Assembly: GCA_017464025.1 (NCBI GenBank)
Contig: JAFUEI010000048.1
Coordinates: forward strand, 1 to 54,142
Reading direction: 5' to 3'
Length of the DNA stretch: 54,142 nucleotides
DNA from: Paludibacteraceae bacterium
Lineage (GTDB): Bacteria; Bacteroidota; Bacteroidia; Bacteroidales; Paludibacteraceae
Part shown: positions 24,802 through 33,806 of the stretch, in pieces
Numbering within the stretch: the stretch's first letter is position 1
How the letters are laid out: every line of letters begins with the position of its first letter
Translations under genes and position numbers: made by a program
Notes under the pieces: model-generated
Databases searched by the model: none
What the model was told of the DNA's origin: nothing
The model's input: only the letters and a program-made list of their open reading frames with translations

Positions 24802-27222
24802 TCAGATGCGCTCCAAGCGCGCGAACTTGAGCAGCAGCGTCTTCTCGCCGGCGCGGTCGAAGCGGATGACAATCTTGTCGTTGCCGTTTTCGCGGAAAGA
24901 CGCTTTCACGGTGCCGTCGCCGAAGGTGGCGTGGCGCACACGCGAGCCGTCGGGGTAGGGGCAGTGGATCTCCTCCCGCCCGCTCTTAGGCTGTGCCCCC
25001 GTGGTGGGGCTCAGGTTTTTGGGTGGAGCCGGAGAGAGGGAGGACATTCTTCCTGCATATCCGGCATATCCGGCACTTCCGGATTTTCCAGCATATCCGG
25101 GGCTTCCGGCACTTCCGGATTTTCCGGCATATCCGGCATTTTCGGTATATCCGGGTTTTCCGGAATTCCCGGGTATTCCGGCGTAGGCGGTGCTTCCTGT
25201 GCGGGACTGCATGAACTCCTGCTCCATCCACGGCATCGACCAGCGCGGTTGCGAGGCCGTCTGCTGCTCGCCGCTTCGGTCGAGATACCGCTCGTCGATG
25301 TCACGCAGGAAACGGCTCGGCGTAGAGAACATCACCTGCCCGTTGCGGAAGCGTTGCTTGGCGTGGGTGATATACACTTCCTGCCCGGCACGGGTGACGG
25401 CCACGTAGAACAACCGCCGCTCCTCTTCCAGCTCACGCTGGCTCTCGGCGAAGGCGGAGGGAAACAGCCGCTCCTCCATACCGGCGATGAACACCACGGG
25501 GAATTCCAATCCTTTGGCGGCGTGCACCGTCATGAGCGAGACGCGCGGCGTGTTGTCGTCTAAATGCTCGTCCTGATCGGTGAGCAGCGACACCTCAGCC
25601 AGGAAATCGCGTATGGGTGCCGAAGCGGCTCCCTGGCGCAGTTGCCCGTCCACAAACTCGTGGATGCTGCCCAGCAACTCCTGCAGGTTTTCATAGCGGT
25701 CCTGCCCTTCCTGCGTCTTGTCCATGAGGGCGGCGGTGAGCACTGAGGTCTGCTTCAGTACGTTATGGGCAAACGTATAGGCGTCTTCCTGCTCCGCCTG
25801 CTCGCGGAAGCTGCCGATGAGGGCGGCAAACTGCACCAGCTTTTTGGCGGTGGCGGCCGATACTTGCAGTTGGCAGGCTGCGGGGTCGCTTACGATGCTT
25901 AAGGCAGGGCGGCCGGCCGCATGGGCGCAGTCGAGCACCTTGCGCATCGTCGTCTCGCCGATGCCGCGTGCGGGGAAGTTGATGACACGAAGCAGGGCCT
26001 CGTCGTCGGCAGGGTTGACCACCAGACGGAAATAGGCCAGCGCGTCCTTTATCTCCCGGCGCTGGTAGAACGACACGCTGCCATAGATGCGGTAGGGGAT
26101 ACCCAGCTTGCGGAGCTCGTCTTCTATCACGCGCGACTGGGCATTGGTGCGGTACAGCACCGCGTAGTCGTCGTAGGCCTTTCCGGCCTCGCGGGCGATG
26201 GTGCGGGCGATGAATTCCCCCTCGTGGCGGTCGTTCTCGTGGGCGGAGACGTGCAGCAACTCGCCCTGCTCTTTTTCGGAATAGACCTCCTTGGGGATCT
26301 GCCCTTCGTTGCGGCGTATAAGGCTGTTGGCAGCGCCTACGATGTTCTTCGTCGAGCGGTAGTTGCGCTCCAGCTTGAAGAGGCGGGCTCCTGCAAACTG
26401 TTCGCGGAAGCGGAGGATGTTGTCGATGTCGGCACCACGGAAGGAGTAGATGCTCTGGGCATCGTCGCCTACCACGCAGATGTTGTTGTCGGGTTGGGCC
26501 AGTGCCACCACGATGCGCGACTGGCAGTAGTTGGTGTCCTGATACTCGTCAACGAGGATGTAGCGGAAGATGTCCTGATACTTCTTTCTCAGGTCGGGGC
26601 AGCTGTCAAGCAGGCGGTTCATGTTGACGAGCAGGTCGTCGAAATCCATGGCGTTGGCCTGCTTCAGGCGCTGGTTGTAGGTGTGGAAGATGTCGGCCGT
26701 GCGGTAGATGCGGCTGAGCCGGTCTTCCTGCATGAGGGCGTGGTTTTGGGCATAGTCCTGCGGGGTGAGCAGGTGGTTTTTCGCCATCGAGATGCGGGCG
26801 GCTACGGCGGAAGCCTTATAGACCTTGTCGTCCAACTCCATCTCTTTGACAATCTGCTTGATGAGGTTCTTGGAGTCGGTGGCGTCGTAGATGGTGTAGT
26901 CGTGGGTATATCCGATGCGGCCGGCCTCTTGTCGCAGTATCTTCGAGAAGATGCTGTGGAAGGTGCCCATCCACAGGTAGCGGGCATATTGTTCGCCCAC
27001 CAGTTTGCCGATACGCTCTTTCATCTCGCGCGCCGCCTTGTTGGTGAAGGTCAGGGCCAGGATGTTGCTTGGCGATACGCCCTGTTGCAGCAGCCACGCT
27101 ATCTTGTAGGTCAGCACGCGCGTCTTGCCCGACCCTGCGCCGGCTATCACCAGCGAGGGGCCCTGGGTCTGCATCACAGCCTGCTGCTGCGCCGGGTTGA
27201 GGTCTTGCAGGATTCCGCTCAT
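24802..27222 (-). CDS. UvrD/PcrA-type DNA helicase with collagen-like linker
   Basis: 806 residues, superfamily 1A helicase for repair and replication restart. Walker A AGAGSGKTR (about 26-34), LAFTFTNKAAREMKER-like motif Ia, DEYQDTN (motif II), GDDAQSIYSFRGA (III), LERNYRST (IV), TVHAAKGLEFPVVF (V) and VAVTRA (VI) are all present. A C-terminal Tudor-like domain (VRHATFGDGTVKA) matches PcrA. Between them, about residues 677-727, lies an unusual run of Gly-X-Y triplets (IPG NSG KPG ... YAG KSG SAG). Encoded by a GC-rich 9-bp-based DNA repeat. The helicase core looks fully functional. Confidence 0.94.
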   Translation of the reverse strand: MSGILQDLNPAQQQAVMQTQGPSLVIAGAGSGKTRVLTYKIAWLLQQGVSPSNILALTFTNKAAREMKERIGKLVGEQYARYLWMGTFHSIFSKILRQEAGRIGYTHDYTIYDATDSKNLIKQIVKEMELDDKVYKASAVAARISMAKNHLLTPQDYAQNHALMQEDRLSRIYRTADIFHTYNQRLKQANAMDFDDLLVNMNRLLDSCPDLRKKYQDIFRYILVDEYQDTNYCQSRIVVALAQPDNNICVVGDDAQSIYSFRGADIDNILRFREQFAGARLFKLERNYRSTKNIVGAANSLIRRNEGQIPKEVYSEKEQGELLHVSAHENDRHEGEFIARTIAREAGKAYDDYAVLYRTNAQSRVIEDELRKLGIPYRIYGSVSFYQRREIKDALAYFRLVVNPADDEALLRVINFPARGIGETTMRKVLDCAHAAGRPALSIVSDPAACQLQVSAATAKKLVQFAALIGSFREQAEQEDAYTFAHNVLKQTSVLTAALMDKTQEGQDRYENLQELLGSIHEFVDGQLRQGAASAPIRDFLAEVSLLTDQDEHLDDNTPRVSLMTVHAAKGLEFPVVFIAGMEERLFPSAFAESQRELEEERRLFYVAVTRAGQEVYITHAKQRFRNGQVMFSTPSRFLRDIDERYLDRSGEQQTASQPRWSMPWMEQEFMQSRTGSTAYAGIPGNSGKPGYTENAGYAGKSGSAGSPGYAGKSGSAGYAGYAGRMSSLSPAPPKNLSPTTGAQPKSGREEIHCPYPDGSRVRHATFGDGTVKASFRENGNDKIVIRFDRAGEKTLLLKFARLERI
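25055..25190. repeat. 9-bp-periodic repeat coding for Gly-X-Y triplets in the helicase
   Basis: On the plus strand TCCGG recurs every 9 bp with variable bases between (for example ccggcatatccggcacttcc). On the minus strand this gives about 14 consecutive triplets ending in Gly, such as YAG, KSG and SAG, with one YTE interruption. Larger units are duplicated too (the YAG-KSG-SAG block occurs twice). It looks like an expandable coding minisatellite. Confidence 0.8.
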
Positions 27223-27244
27223 CGGTAGAGTGCTTTTTGGGGGG

Positions 27245-28690
27245 TTACAGTTTCTCCAGTGTCTTCTTCAGCCACTCCCAAGTCTTTCGCGTGGAGCTGA
27301 TGCTCAGTTGCTCGCTCGGCGAGTGTACGCCCGACATCTGCGGCCCGATGCTGACCATGTCTAACCAGGGGTATTTCTCCAGAAACAGTCCGCACTCCAG
27401 CCCTGCGTGTATGGCTTTCACCTCGGGCTCTGCGCCGGTGAGTTCTACGTATGCCTGCCGCACCACTTCCAGCAGAGGGCTTTTCACGTCGGGTTTCCAG
27501 CCCGGATAGCCGTCGCCGTGGGTCACTTCCGCTCCCGACAGGCGCAGGGCGCACTCCACCATGTTCTTCAGGTTGTGCTTCTGGCTCTCCACGCTGGAGC
27601 GTTGCGAGGTGTTGATTTCGATATAGCCTTCTTTCATCTTCACGCTGGCCAGATTGGTGCTGGTCTCGACGAGTCCGGGCATATCTTTCGACATGGCATA
27701 TACGCCGTGGGGGCAGGCGTACAGGGAGAGCAGCAGCCGCTCGGAGACGAGTTTGGGCAGCACCTGCTGCGGTGTGGCGGTGCTCTCGAGGGTGAGGCAC
27801 ATGTCTTTCTCCACGGCCTTGAACTCGCTCTCTACCTCCGCTGTGAAGCAGTTGAAGAGGATGCGCAGCTGTTCTTTCCATGCGAAGGGCACGAGCACCA
27901 CGGCTTCCGCCTCGCGGGCGATGGCGTTGCGCAGGTTGCCTCCGCTGATACGTGCGATGCGCAAGTCGGTCTGCTTGCTGACAGCAAACAAAAAGCGCAC
28001 AAGCAGTTTGTTGGCATTGGCCCGGCCTTTGTTGATGTCGTCGCCGGAGTGGCCGCCCATGAGTCCGCTGACGCGCACCTGTGCGGCAAACCATTGCCCT
28101 TCAGGCAGGGCTTCGGGCGTGTAGGCCAGTTTGGCCAGCGTGTCGATGCCTCCGGCGCAGCCGATGAATATCTGTCCGTCGTCTTCGGAGTCGAGGTTGA
28201 TGAGGCGTTTGCCCTGCAGCAGACCGTCGCCGAGGCGGAAAGCGCCTGTCAGTCCCGTCTCTTCGTCCACGGTGAAGAGTCCTTCCAGAGCGGGGTGGGG
28301 CAGGGTGGCGGAGGTGAGGGCTGCCAGCGCCATGGCCATGCCGATGCCGTCATCGCCGCCCAAGGTGGTGCCGCGGGCCTTGATGAGGTCGCCGTCCACA
28401 TAGGTGTCGATGCCTTGCGTCATGAAGTCGTGCTCCGTGTCGTTGTTCTTCTCGCATACCATGTCCATGTGCGCCTGCAGGATGACGCCCGGCCGGTCTT
28501 CGTAGCCGGCGGTGGCGGGCCGGCGCATGATGACGTTGCCTGCCTCGTCTTGTACGTATTGCAATCCGTGGTTCTGCGCAAAGCGTATGAGCCAGGCGCC
28601 TATCTGCTCCTCGTGTTTGGAGGGGCGGGGTACTCGGGTGATTTCATGGAAGATGCTGAACACTTCCTCAGGTTGAAGATGCTGTATCAT
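27245..28690 (-). CDS. pepD: Cytosol aminodipeptidase (Xaa-His dipeptidase, M20 family)
   Basis: 481 residues from MIQHLQPEEVFSIF; longer frames run back past the promoter. M20 metal site: LQAHMDMVCEK (His), GGDDGIGMA (bridging Asp), DEETGLTGA (catalytic Glu and ligand), and a final LECGLFLEKYP/GVHSPSE block. Lid domain in the middle. Cleaves dipeptides, including histidine-containing ones, in the cytoplasm. The start of the helicase gene lies 22 bp downstream of the stop on the same strand, so cotranscription is likely. Confidence 0.94.
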   Translation of the reverse strand: MIQHLQPEEVFSIFHEITRVPRPSKHEEQIGAWLIRFAQNHGLQYVQDEAGNVIMRRPATAGYEDRPGVILQAHMDMVCEKNNDTEHDFMTQGIDTYVDGDLIKARGTTLGGDDGIGMAMALAALTSATLPHPALEGLFTVDEETGLTGAFRLGDGLLQGKRLINLDSEDDGQIFIGCAGGIDTLAKLAYTPEALPEGQWFAAQVRVSGLMGGHSGDDINKGRANANKLLVRFLFAVSKQTDLRIARISGGNLRNAIAREAEAVVLVPFAWKEQLRILFNCFTAEVESEFKAVEKDMCLTLESTATPQQVLPKLVSERLLLSLYACPHGVYAMSKDMPGLVETSTNLASVKMKEGYIEINTSQRSSVESQKHNLKNMVECALRLSGAEVTHGDGYPGWKPDVKSPLLEVVRQAYVELTGAEPEVKAIHAGLECGLFLEKYPWLDMVSIGPQMSGVHSPSEQLSISSTRKTWEWLKKTLEKL

Positions 28691-28744
28691 ATCGGTTATA
28701 GTTTTGTGTGTGCCTGTGATTGTTGTGCGGTGGTAAGGTAGTTG

Positions 28745-28776
28745 CAAAGGTACGGCTTTTTTCGGGATTGTGCAAG
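28745..28776 (-). promoter_or_regulatory. Promoter of pepD
   Basis: Minus strand: CTTG (28776-28773), 20-bp spacer, TACCTTTG (28752-28745). Confidence 0.75.
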
Positions 28777-28961
28777 TCGTGACAGGGATATGCAAGTCAT
28801 GTGAAAATGCGAAAAAGCGAAAATGCGGGTAGGGCAAGGGTAGGGCAAGCCTTCGGAGGAGACATTTTCACATTCCTGCAATTCCGCATAGCAAAAAGAG
28901 CTGCGCATAGGGGAAAAGGCGGCCCTTTTGCGCCGTTTAGGGCGTTGCACGTAGCGTATGG

Positions 28962-28993
28962 CTTGCAGATTCGGATTATTTGTCGTACTTTTG
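28962..28993 (+). promoter_or_regulatory. Promoter of the TPR regulator gene
   Basis: CTTG (28962-28965), 20-bp spacer, TACTTTTG (28986-28993). It lies inside the longest open frame, supporting the start codon at 29072. Confidence 0.75.
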
Positions 28994-29071
28994 CATGCAT
29001 TCTTTCCGTCGGGGCATCTGCTGCCAATTCCGTGCATCGGGTCCTGCGGAAGGAGGAATGTGCTGACTGCG

Positions 29072-30526
29072 ATGCGCCGGATTGTGCTGTTGTCCATAGT
29101 GCTTCTGAGTATGTTTTCCTGCCGCGATGCTGCCCGGCAGGAGGCGTTGCATACCGTGGCGGTAGCCGACAGTCTGTTTGCTGCCGGCGGCCTGCTTGCC
29201 GACACCTGCCGTCTGCAGCAGGCGATAGACGTCTTGGAGCGGCATGCCTGCCTCGACCACGACGCATTGGCACGCGCTTATTACTATCTCGGCCGCAATT
29301 ACGACCTGCTTCACATGGATTCCCGCGAAGTCCCCTGCTTCATCCGCTGCATCAAGCTGCGGCCGAAAGACCGACAGTATGAGGGGCGGTCATATAGTAA
29401 TCTAAGGGCAATTTGTGAGAATCACGGGGAATATAAGGCGGCATATAAACTGGCAGTGCGGATGGTAGCATGCTATGATACATCGGATTCGAATGATAAG
29501 CTTTTGACTATATCAAAATTACGTGTGTGTTACTTGCAAGCAAAGGCAGGTATGCTTCCAGAGGCGATGGAGGCGTATGGAAAACTGGAAGAATCGGCTG
29601 TTGATTTGTTTGCAAAGACCTATTATTATAAAATAGGAGCTGAATTACTCTTTTGTGCAGAGCAATATAATGAGGCCGTCAGGTATATGCACAAGTCGCT
29701 ACAGTATCCTGTAAGCAGAACTGAACTGAACTATTCCAAGTATTTGACAATAAGTCAGGCATTCTCTGCTCTCGGACAGGAAGACTCTGCACGCTATTAT
29801 TGTCGTTTGGCCATACAAAATCCGTGGGATGGAATAGACAAAATAAGGGCTTTTGACTATTGGGATGAGTGTTTTGCGGACACCGATGATAGCGCATTGA
29901 TTGACTACTATAAAGCGGAAAGCAGGGCAATGCAGAAGCGGATGGCGGAGGTTACGAGGGAGGAGGCCAAGGCTGCCGGCATGATTTGCAAATACATCGA
30001 AATGAGCGAGAAAAATTCGTTTTACAAAAAGATAATAGGAGGCGTGGCTGCTGTTGTGCTGCTGGCAGTTTGTGCCATCGTAATACTATATGCCAAACGC
30101 AAATACAAGTACAAAACGGCTCTGGGCGAGTTGTCGGATAATATGACCTCGCTGCAGAATGAACTATCTTCCCGAAGCGCCGACTCTGACATAAGAAAGC
30201 AAATCTTACTGAAGCGGTTAGAGGCCCTCTCACAACAGCTGCCTGACCCCTATGCGGCCGACTGGAAAGACGACAGCGGCTTCAGACGGAAATATAATGC
30301 ACTCCTTTTTGACCTGCCGGACAAGTTGGAGATATCCAGCGGTTTGAAAATGAATGAAATCCGAATGTGTGTGCTGGTGCTACTGCAAGCCCCGCAAAAG
30401 CAGATGGCCGACTGTCTGTTTATTTCTCTGAAATCAGTCGGGAAAACGAAACTCAGGTTGGCACAAAAACTGAATACGACAAGTGCCAATCTCCGTGATT
30501 TTTTGATAGATTTTGCCGCCCGTTGA
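29072..30526 (+). CDS. Membrane-anchored TPR protein with C-terminal DNA-binding-like domain
   Basis: 484 residues from MRRIVLLSIVLLSMFSC. Order: signal/lipoprotein-like leader (Cys17), a helical repeat region of TPR type (about 25-310; LARAYYYLGRNYDLL, CYLQAKAGMLPEAMEAYGKLEE, YSKYLTISQAFSALGQEDSARYYCRL split), one membrane helix (about 320-343), a basic YAKRKYKYK stop, a coiled coil, and a C-terminal helical domain (NEIRMCVLVLLQAPQKQMADCLFI) that resembles LuxR-like helix-turn-helix ends of Bacteroidetes TPR regulators. The layout suggests a one-piece sensor with periplasmic TPRs and a cytoplasmic regulatory end. Base composition becomes AT-richer from about 29380. Target genes unknown; the neighbouring lipoprotein is a candidate. 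Confidence 0.75.
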   Translation: MRRIVLLSIVLLSMFSCRDAARQEALHTVAVADSLFAAGGLLADTCRLQQAIDVLERHACLDHDALARAYYYLGRNYDLLHMDSREVPCFIRCIKLRPKDRQYEGRSYSNLRAICENHGEYKAAYKLAVRMVACYDTSDSNDKLLTISKLRVCYLQAKAGMLPEAMEAYGKLEESAVDLFAKTYYYKIGAELLFCAEQYNEAVRYMHKSLQYPVSRTELNYSKYLTISQAFSALGQEDSARYYCRLAIQNPWDGIDKIRAFDYWDECFADTDDSALIDYYKAESRAMQKRMAEVTREEAKAAGMICKYIEMSEKNSFYKKIIGGVAAVVLLAVCAIVILYAKRKYKYKTALGELSDNMTSLQNELSSRSADSDIRKQILLKRLEALSQQLPDPYAADWKDDSGFRRKYNALLFDLPDKLEISSGLKMNEIRMCVLVLLQAPQKQMADCLFISLKSVGKTKLRLAQKLNTTSANLRDFLIDFAAR

Positions 30527-30613
30527 GACTGTTGGATGAAAAATGTCCATGGCTGTTTGTATAAGATGCAGAATATCAATTTTGTGTTAAGGCTGAATGT
30601 CTATCATCATTTT

Positions 30614-30644
30614 ATTGTTCTTTGCCCTATTTGCTCTACCTTTG
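30614..30644 (+). promoter_or_regulatory. Promoter of the lipoprotein gene
   Basis: ATTG (30614-30617), 19-bp spacer, TACCTTTG (30637-30644). Supports the later start codon at 30684. Confidence 0.65.
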
Positions 30645-30683
30645 CACTCGGGAATAGTCCCGCAAAATCTAAATAGTATCGTT

Positions 30684-31319
30684 ATGAAAGCAAATGTCAC
30701 TTTTACGGCAGTGTGCATGACGCTCCTGCTGTCGGTCGGCCTCTTCTTTGCAGGCTGCAGTACGAATCCGGCTCCTGAATCGGATGCCGATAGACTCATC
30801 GGGAAATGGTGTCTCGTGGAGGATAACGGAGTGGGTTATTATCTTGAGTTTACAAGCAATAGTATATACCTTTGGCTTTATGAAGGTTTCGAGATGCCCA
30901 CGTTTGCTAACGGCATAATCCGCTCCGAAACCAGATACTGGCAGCGGGAGGAAACCATTTCTTATTCGTATGACGAAGCCAAGCAAGTTATTTCGACGAA
31001 AGATGCGGGCGATGTCAAGGTGAAATGGATAAACGATGATGAGTTGGAGCTGACGGGAGATGAAGAGCAGGGACTTGACGGCAGATTCTACCGGATTAAA
31101 GAGTTTGAGAATGTGAAGGAGTCATCTTCGTCGTCGTTTGAAAATGGGACCCATTGCTGGGAAGTAACAATAAATTATCAAGGAGGTAATTCTGAAACAT
31201 TTTATTTTTGGGGGACACGTGAACAAATATGGGGTATGATGCCGGTGAAGACCACATTTTCCTGCACTATAGTTCCTTCCGCTAACAATGAGGATGCGTG
31301 TGAGGCATTAAACAAATGA
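30684..31319 (+). CDS. Hypothetical lipoprotein, possibly lipocalin-like
   Basis: 211 residues from MKANVTFTAVCMTLLL; lipobox LFFAGC gives a lipidated cysteine near residue 25. The mature part begins with ADRLIGKWCLVEDNGVGYYLEF, typical of lipocalin-like small beta-barrels, and has alternating strands afterward; a serine run (SSSSS) marks a linker before a C-terminal strand region. I do not recognise a named family with certainty. It lies behind the TPR regulator but has its own promoter, and an 18-bp perfect terminator follows. Location: inner leaflet of outer membrane or cell surface (inference). Confidence 0.7.
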   Translation: MKANVTFTAVCMTLLLSVGLFFAGCSTNPAPESDADRLIGKWCLVEDNGVGYYLEFTSNSIYLWLYEGFEMPTFANGIIRSETRYWQREETISYSYDEAKQVISTKDAGDVKVKWINDDELELTGDEEQGLDGRFYRIKEFENVKESSSSSFENGTHCWEVTINYQGGNSETFYFWGTREQIWGMMPVKTTFSCTIVPSANNEDACEALNK

Positions 31320-31336
31320 TGCCGTAGGCGTCTGTT

Positions 31337-31376
31337 ACACAAGAAACGCATCGCGGCTGCGATGCGTTTCTTGTGT
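31337..31376. terminator. Strong bidirectional terminator with 18-bp perfect stem
   Basis: ACACAAGAAACGCATCGC and its exact complement with loop GGCT, between the convergent lipoprotein and C69 dipeptidase genes. Confidence 0.88.
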
Positions 31377-31402
31377 GTCTATCGGAGGCGGTTGCCGGTG
31401 TG

Positions 31403-33016
31403 TTATTCGTGTGCGATGGCGGGAGCGAAGCGGCGGAGCCATTCTTCGGGGAAGGGCGGACGGTTGGGCCCTACGGGCTCTCCCCAGTCGTTGCGCTTGA
31501 AGCGGCCGTTTTCTTCCTTGCGCTGCTGCCCGTCGAGATATTTGACGAGCAGATATTCATACAGTTTGTTCCATGCGGCAGTGCCGGCTTCGGCCTGCAT
31601 GCAGCTGAAGCGCGTGAGGTAGCGCCGTGCGTCGTCGGGCGACATCTCCATGACGGCCCGGTCGGTGACGGGTATCTGCGTGTTGAAGTATTCTTCCCAC
31701 TCCTGCTGCACCTTGCGGATGTCGGGCAGCATGGCGCTGTACTTGCTGTAAGCCCAGTTGGCCACGCGGTTGAAGGTCCAGAAGGCGGAGGTGGGTGAAT
31801 AGGTGTAGAGGTCGCCGTTGCCTTCGCGGAAACATTCGGGCACATCGAGGATGGTGCAATACATGGGCACATAGAGGTTGGTGGCGGCATCGTCCACACC
31901 GAACCAGAAGATGCCTCCCGTTTCGGCGGTGGCATAGGGCCGTATCTGTGCCACGAAGGAGAAACCTGTCTGCTGTGTGGCGGTGGGGCGCTCGTACCAG
32001 TATTGCACCGAGTCGAGTTTGAATCCGAGTCCGCCGTAGCGCAGCTTCGTATTCCACGGGCCGGCGTCGTCGCCCTTGGTGATGTCGAGAGGTGTGCCTT
32101 CATACTGGTCGCGCATGAAGCCCTTGAAGTCTTGTGTGCAGAGCAGCCGGTCGGGGCGTATGTAGAGGGGCATGCGCTCGTCGGAGCGGCCGATGACGTA
32201 GTCGTAGTAGCCTTCCATCGTGCTGTTGACTTGGCGGAAGAAGCTCCACACGCGTGCTTCGCAAACGTAGCGGCCGGAGAAGTCGAGGGGGTTGTAGGTG
32301 TCGGAGAAAGAGAAGTCGGCATCTTTGCCCTCATACCAGCCTTTGTTTCGGGCGAAACTGACAACGTCGGGCGACCAATACCAATTCTGGTGCTTCTTGT
32401 CTTTGAAGTCGATGCGTGTGATGCGGGCCTGGTTGGCGTGGGCCGATACGCAGTCGTCGGGTATGCGGCATGCGGCCCATACGGCGCCTTTCTGCTGTTT
32501 GCCCTTGCCGATGAGCTCCAGAATCCACAGCTCCCGTGTGTCGGCCAGGGTGAACGATTCGCCTTCGGAGGCGTAGCCGTATTCCTGCACGAGCGAGGTC
32601 ATCAGCTGTATGGCTTCGCGGGCGGTGCGGCAACGCTCGAGGGCGATATAGATGAGCGATCCGTAGTCGATGCCGGCATCGCCGTAGAGTTCTTCGCGCC
32701 CGCCCCAGGTGGTCTCGCCGATGACGAGCTGGTGCTCGTTCATGTTGCCGACGACGCTGTAGGTGTGCGGTGCTTCGGGTATTTCGCAGAGCGGCTTGCC
32801 GGTGTCCCAGTCGCTGACGGGGCGCATGGCGCCTTCGGGGTGGTCGGCAGCGGGGCGGTAGCGCAGGAAGCCGTAGAGCGAATAGGAGTCGGCGGCGTAG
32901 GTGACGATGATGCTGCCGTCGGTGGTGGCCTTCGGCCCCGCCATGAAGTTGGTGCAGGCCAGGGTGAGCGACCAGGGCAGCAGGATGACTGACAAGGCAA
33001 GGATGATTCTTTTCAT
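31403..33016 (-). CDS. C69-family dipeptidase (secreted)
   Basis: 537 residues. N-terminal signal sequence, then the nucleophilic cysteine that becomes the N-terminus after processing (LTLAC-TNFMAG, Cys21), the hallmark of C69/U34 Ntn-hydrolase dipeptidases. Conserved blocks include DGSIIVTYAADSYS, GNMNEHQLVIGETTWGG and SFTLADTRELWILELIGKG. Cleaves dipeptides in the periplasm or outside. Cotranscribed with the 5'-nucleotidase-domain gene, which ends 37 bp upstream. Confidence 0.92.
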   Translation of the reverse strand: MKRIILALSVILLPWSLTLACTNFMAGPKATTDGSIIVTYAADSYSLYGFLRYRPAADHPEGAMRPVSDWDTGKPLCEIPEAPHTYSVVGNMNEHQLVIGETTWGGREELYGDAGIDYGSLIYIALERCRTAREAIQLMTSLVQEYGYASEGESFTLADTRELWILELIGKGKQQKGAVWAACRIPDDCVSAHANQARITRIDFKDKKHQNWYWSPDVVSFARNKGWYEGKDADFSFSDTYNPLDFSGRYVCEARVWSFFRQVNSTMEGYYDYVIGRSDERMPLYIRPDRLLCTQDFKGFMRDQYEGTPLDITKGDDAGPWNTKLRYGGLGFKLDSVQYWYERPTATQQTGFSFVAQIRPYATAETGGIFWFGVDDAATNLYVPMYCTILDVPECFREGNGDLYTYSPTSAFWTFNRVANWAYSKYSAMLPDIRKVQQEWEEYFNTQIPVTDRAVMEMSPDDARRYLTRFSCMQAEAGTAAWNKLYEYLLVKYLDGQQRKEENGRFKRNDWGEPVGPNRPPFPEEWLRRFAPAIAHE

Positions 33017-33053
33017 AAACAGATGAGGTGTTTTGGGATGGTTGTATGTATGT

Positions 33054-33785
33054 TTACAGCGCTGTCATGCGGCCGTCCACTTTGGCGGCGACGGTCGGCC
33101 GGCTGATGACGTATTGCATGTAGAGGTCGCGTATCTTGAGGCCGGTCTCATGCTTGTCGATGGCATGGGTGAGTGCGTCGAAGTGGTCGGCTCCGCCCGC
33201 AAGGTAGTCGCTGGTGGCGACGTAATACAGGGCGTCGGGCACCACGGGTTTGCCGTTGATGCTCACGTTTTGTGCCTTACCGCCCCGCATCTGCATGCGC
33301 AGCTGCCGGCTCACGCCTTGTCCGCCCTGGCGGGCAAACTCGTCGCAGAGCTCCAGCACGTCGCTGCCTTGGAGGGTGAGGATGACGAGGCGGTTGTCGA
33401 AGGGCATGAGTTCGAAGACGCTCCGGCGTGTGATGTCGCCGGCCTGCCAGTTGCAGCGCATGCCGCCGATGTTGGCCGTGGCGAAATCCAGAGGACCGTT
33501 GTACACTTCTGCGGCCATGTCGAAGAGCGCGTCGCAGGCCCAGTTGAGCATTGTGCATTCGGGCTGGCGCACCGTCAGGGCTTCGGGTGCATAGCCTATC
33601 ACGATGTCCATCTGTGCGTTCAGCGCATCGCGCACGGGCGCCAGGGCGTGCAGGTAAGCGGTGTCTTCGGCGAGGGTGCTGTCGATGGCTTTCATTTCTT
33701 CGCTGACGGCCGTCAGCCGCCGGGGCTGGTGCGTGCAGGAGACGATAGCCGTTGCCGCCAGCAGGAGTAGGGTAATACGTTTCAT
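33054..33785 (-). CDS. 5'-nucleotidase C-terminal domain lipoprotein
   Basis: 243 residues from MKRITLLLLAATAIVSC; lipobox TAIVSC. The body matches only the C-terminal, substrate-binding domain of UshA-type 5'-nucleotidases (LNWACDALFDMAA, ATANIGGMRCNWQAGDITRRSVFELMPFDN split, VATSDYLAGGADHF). The catalytic metallophosphoesterase domain is absent. In many Bacteroidetes the two domains are separate adjacent genes, but here the neighbours are a C69 dipeptidase and a MATE pump, so the partner must be elsewhere or missing. Binds a nucleotide moiety (family inference). Confidence 0.86.
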   Translation of the reverse strand: MKRITLLLLAATAIVSCTHQPRRLTAVSEEMKAIDSTLAEDTAYLHALAPVRDALNAQMDIVIGYAPEALTVRQPECTMLNWACDALFDMAAEVYNGPLDFATANIGGMRCNWQAGDITRRSVFELMPFDNRLVILTLQGSDVLELCDEFARQGGQGVSRQLRMQMRGGKAQNVSINGKPVVPDALYYVATSDYLAGGADHFDALTHAIDKHETGLKIRDLYMQYVISRPTVAAKVDGRMTAL

Positions 33786-33806
33786 AGGTGTGTGCCGTTT
33801 TGCCTG

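Noticed and set aside
25921-27228. 435-codon frame antisense to the helicase gene
   Set aside because: Mirror of the conserved helicase motifs on the other strand; no independent evidence.
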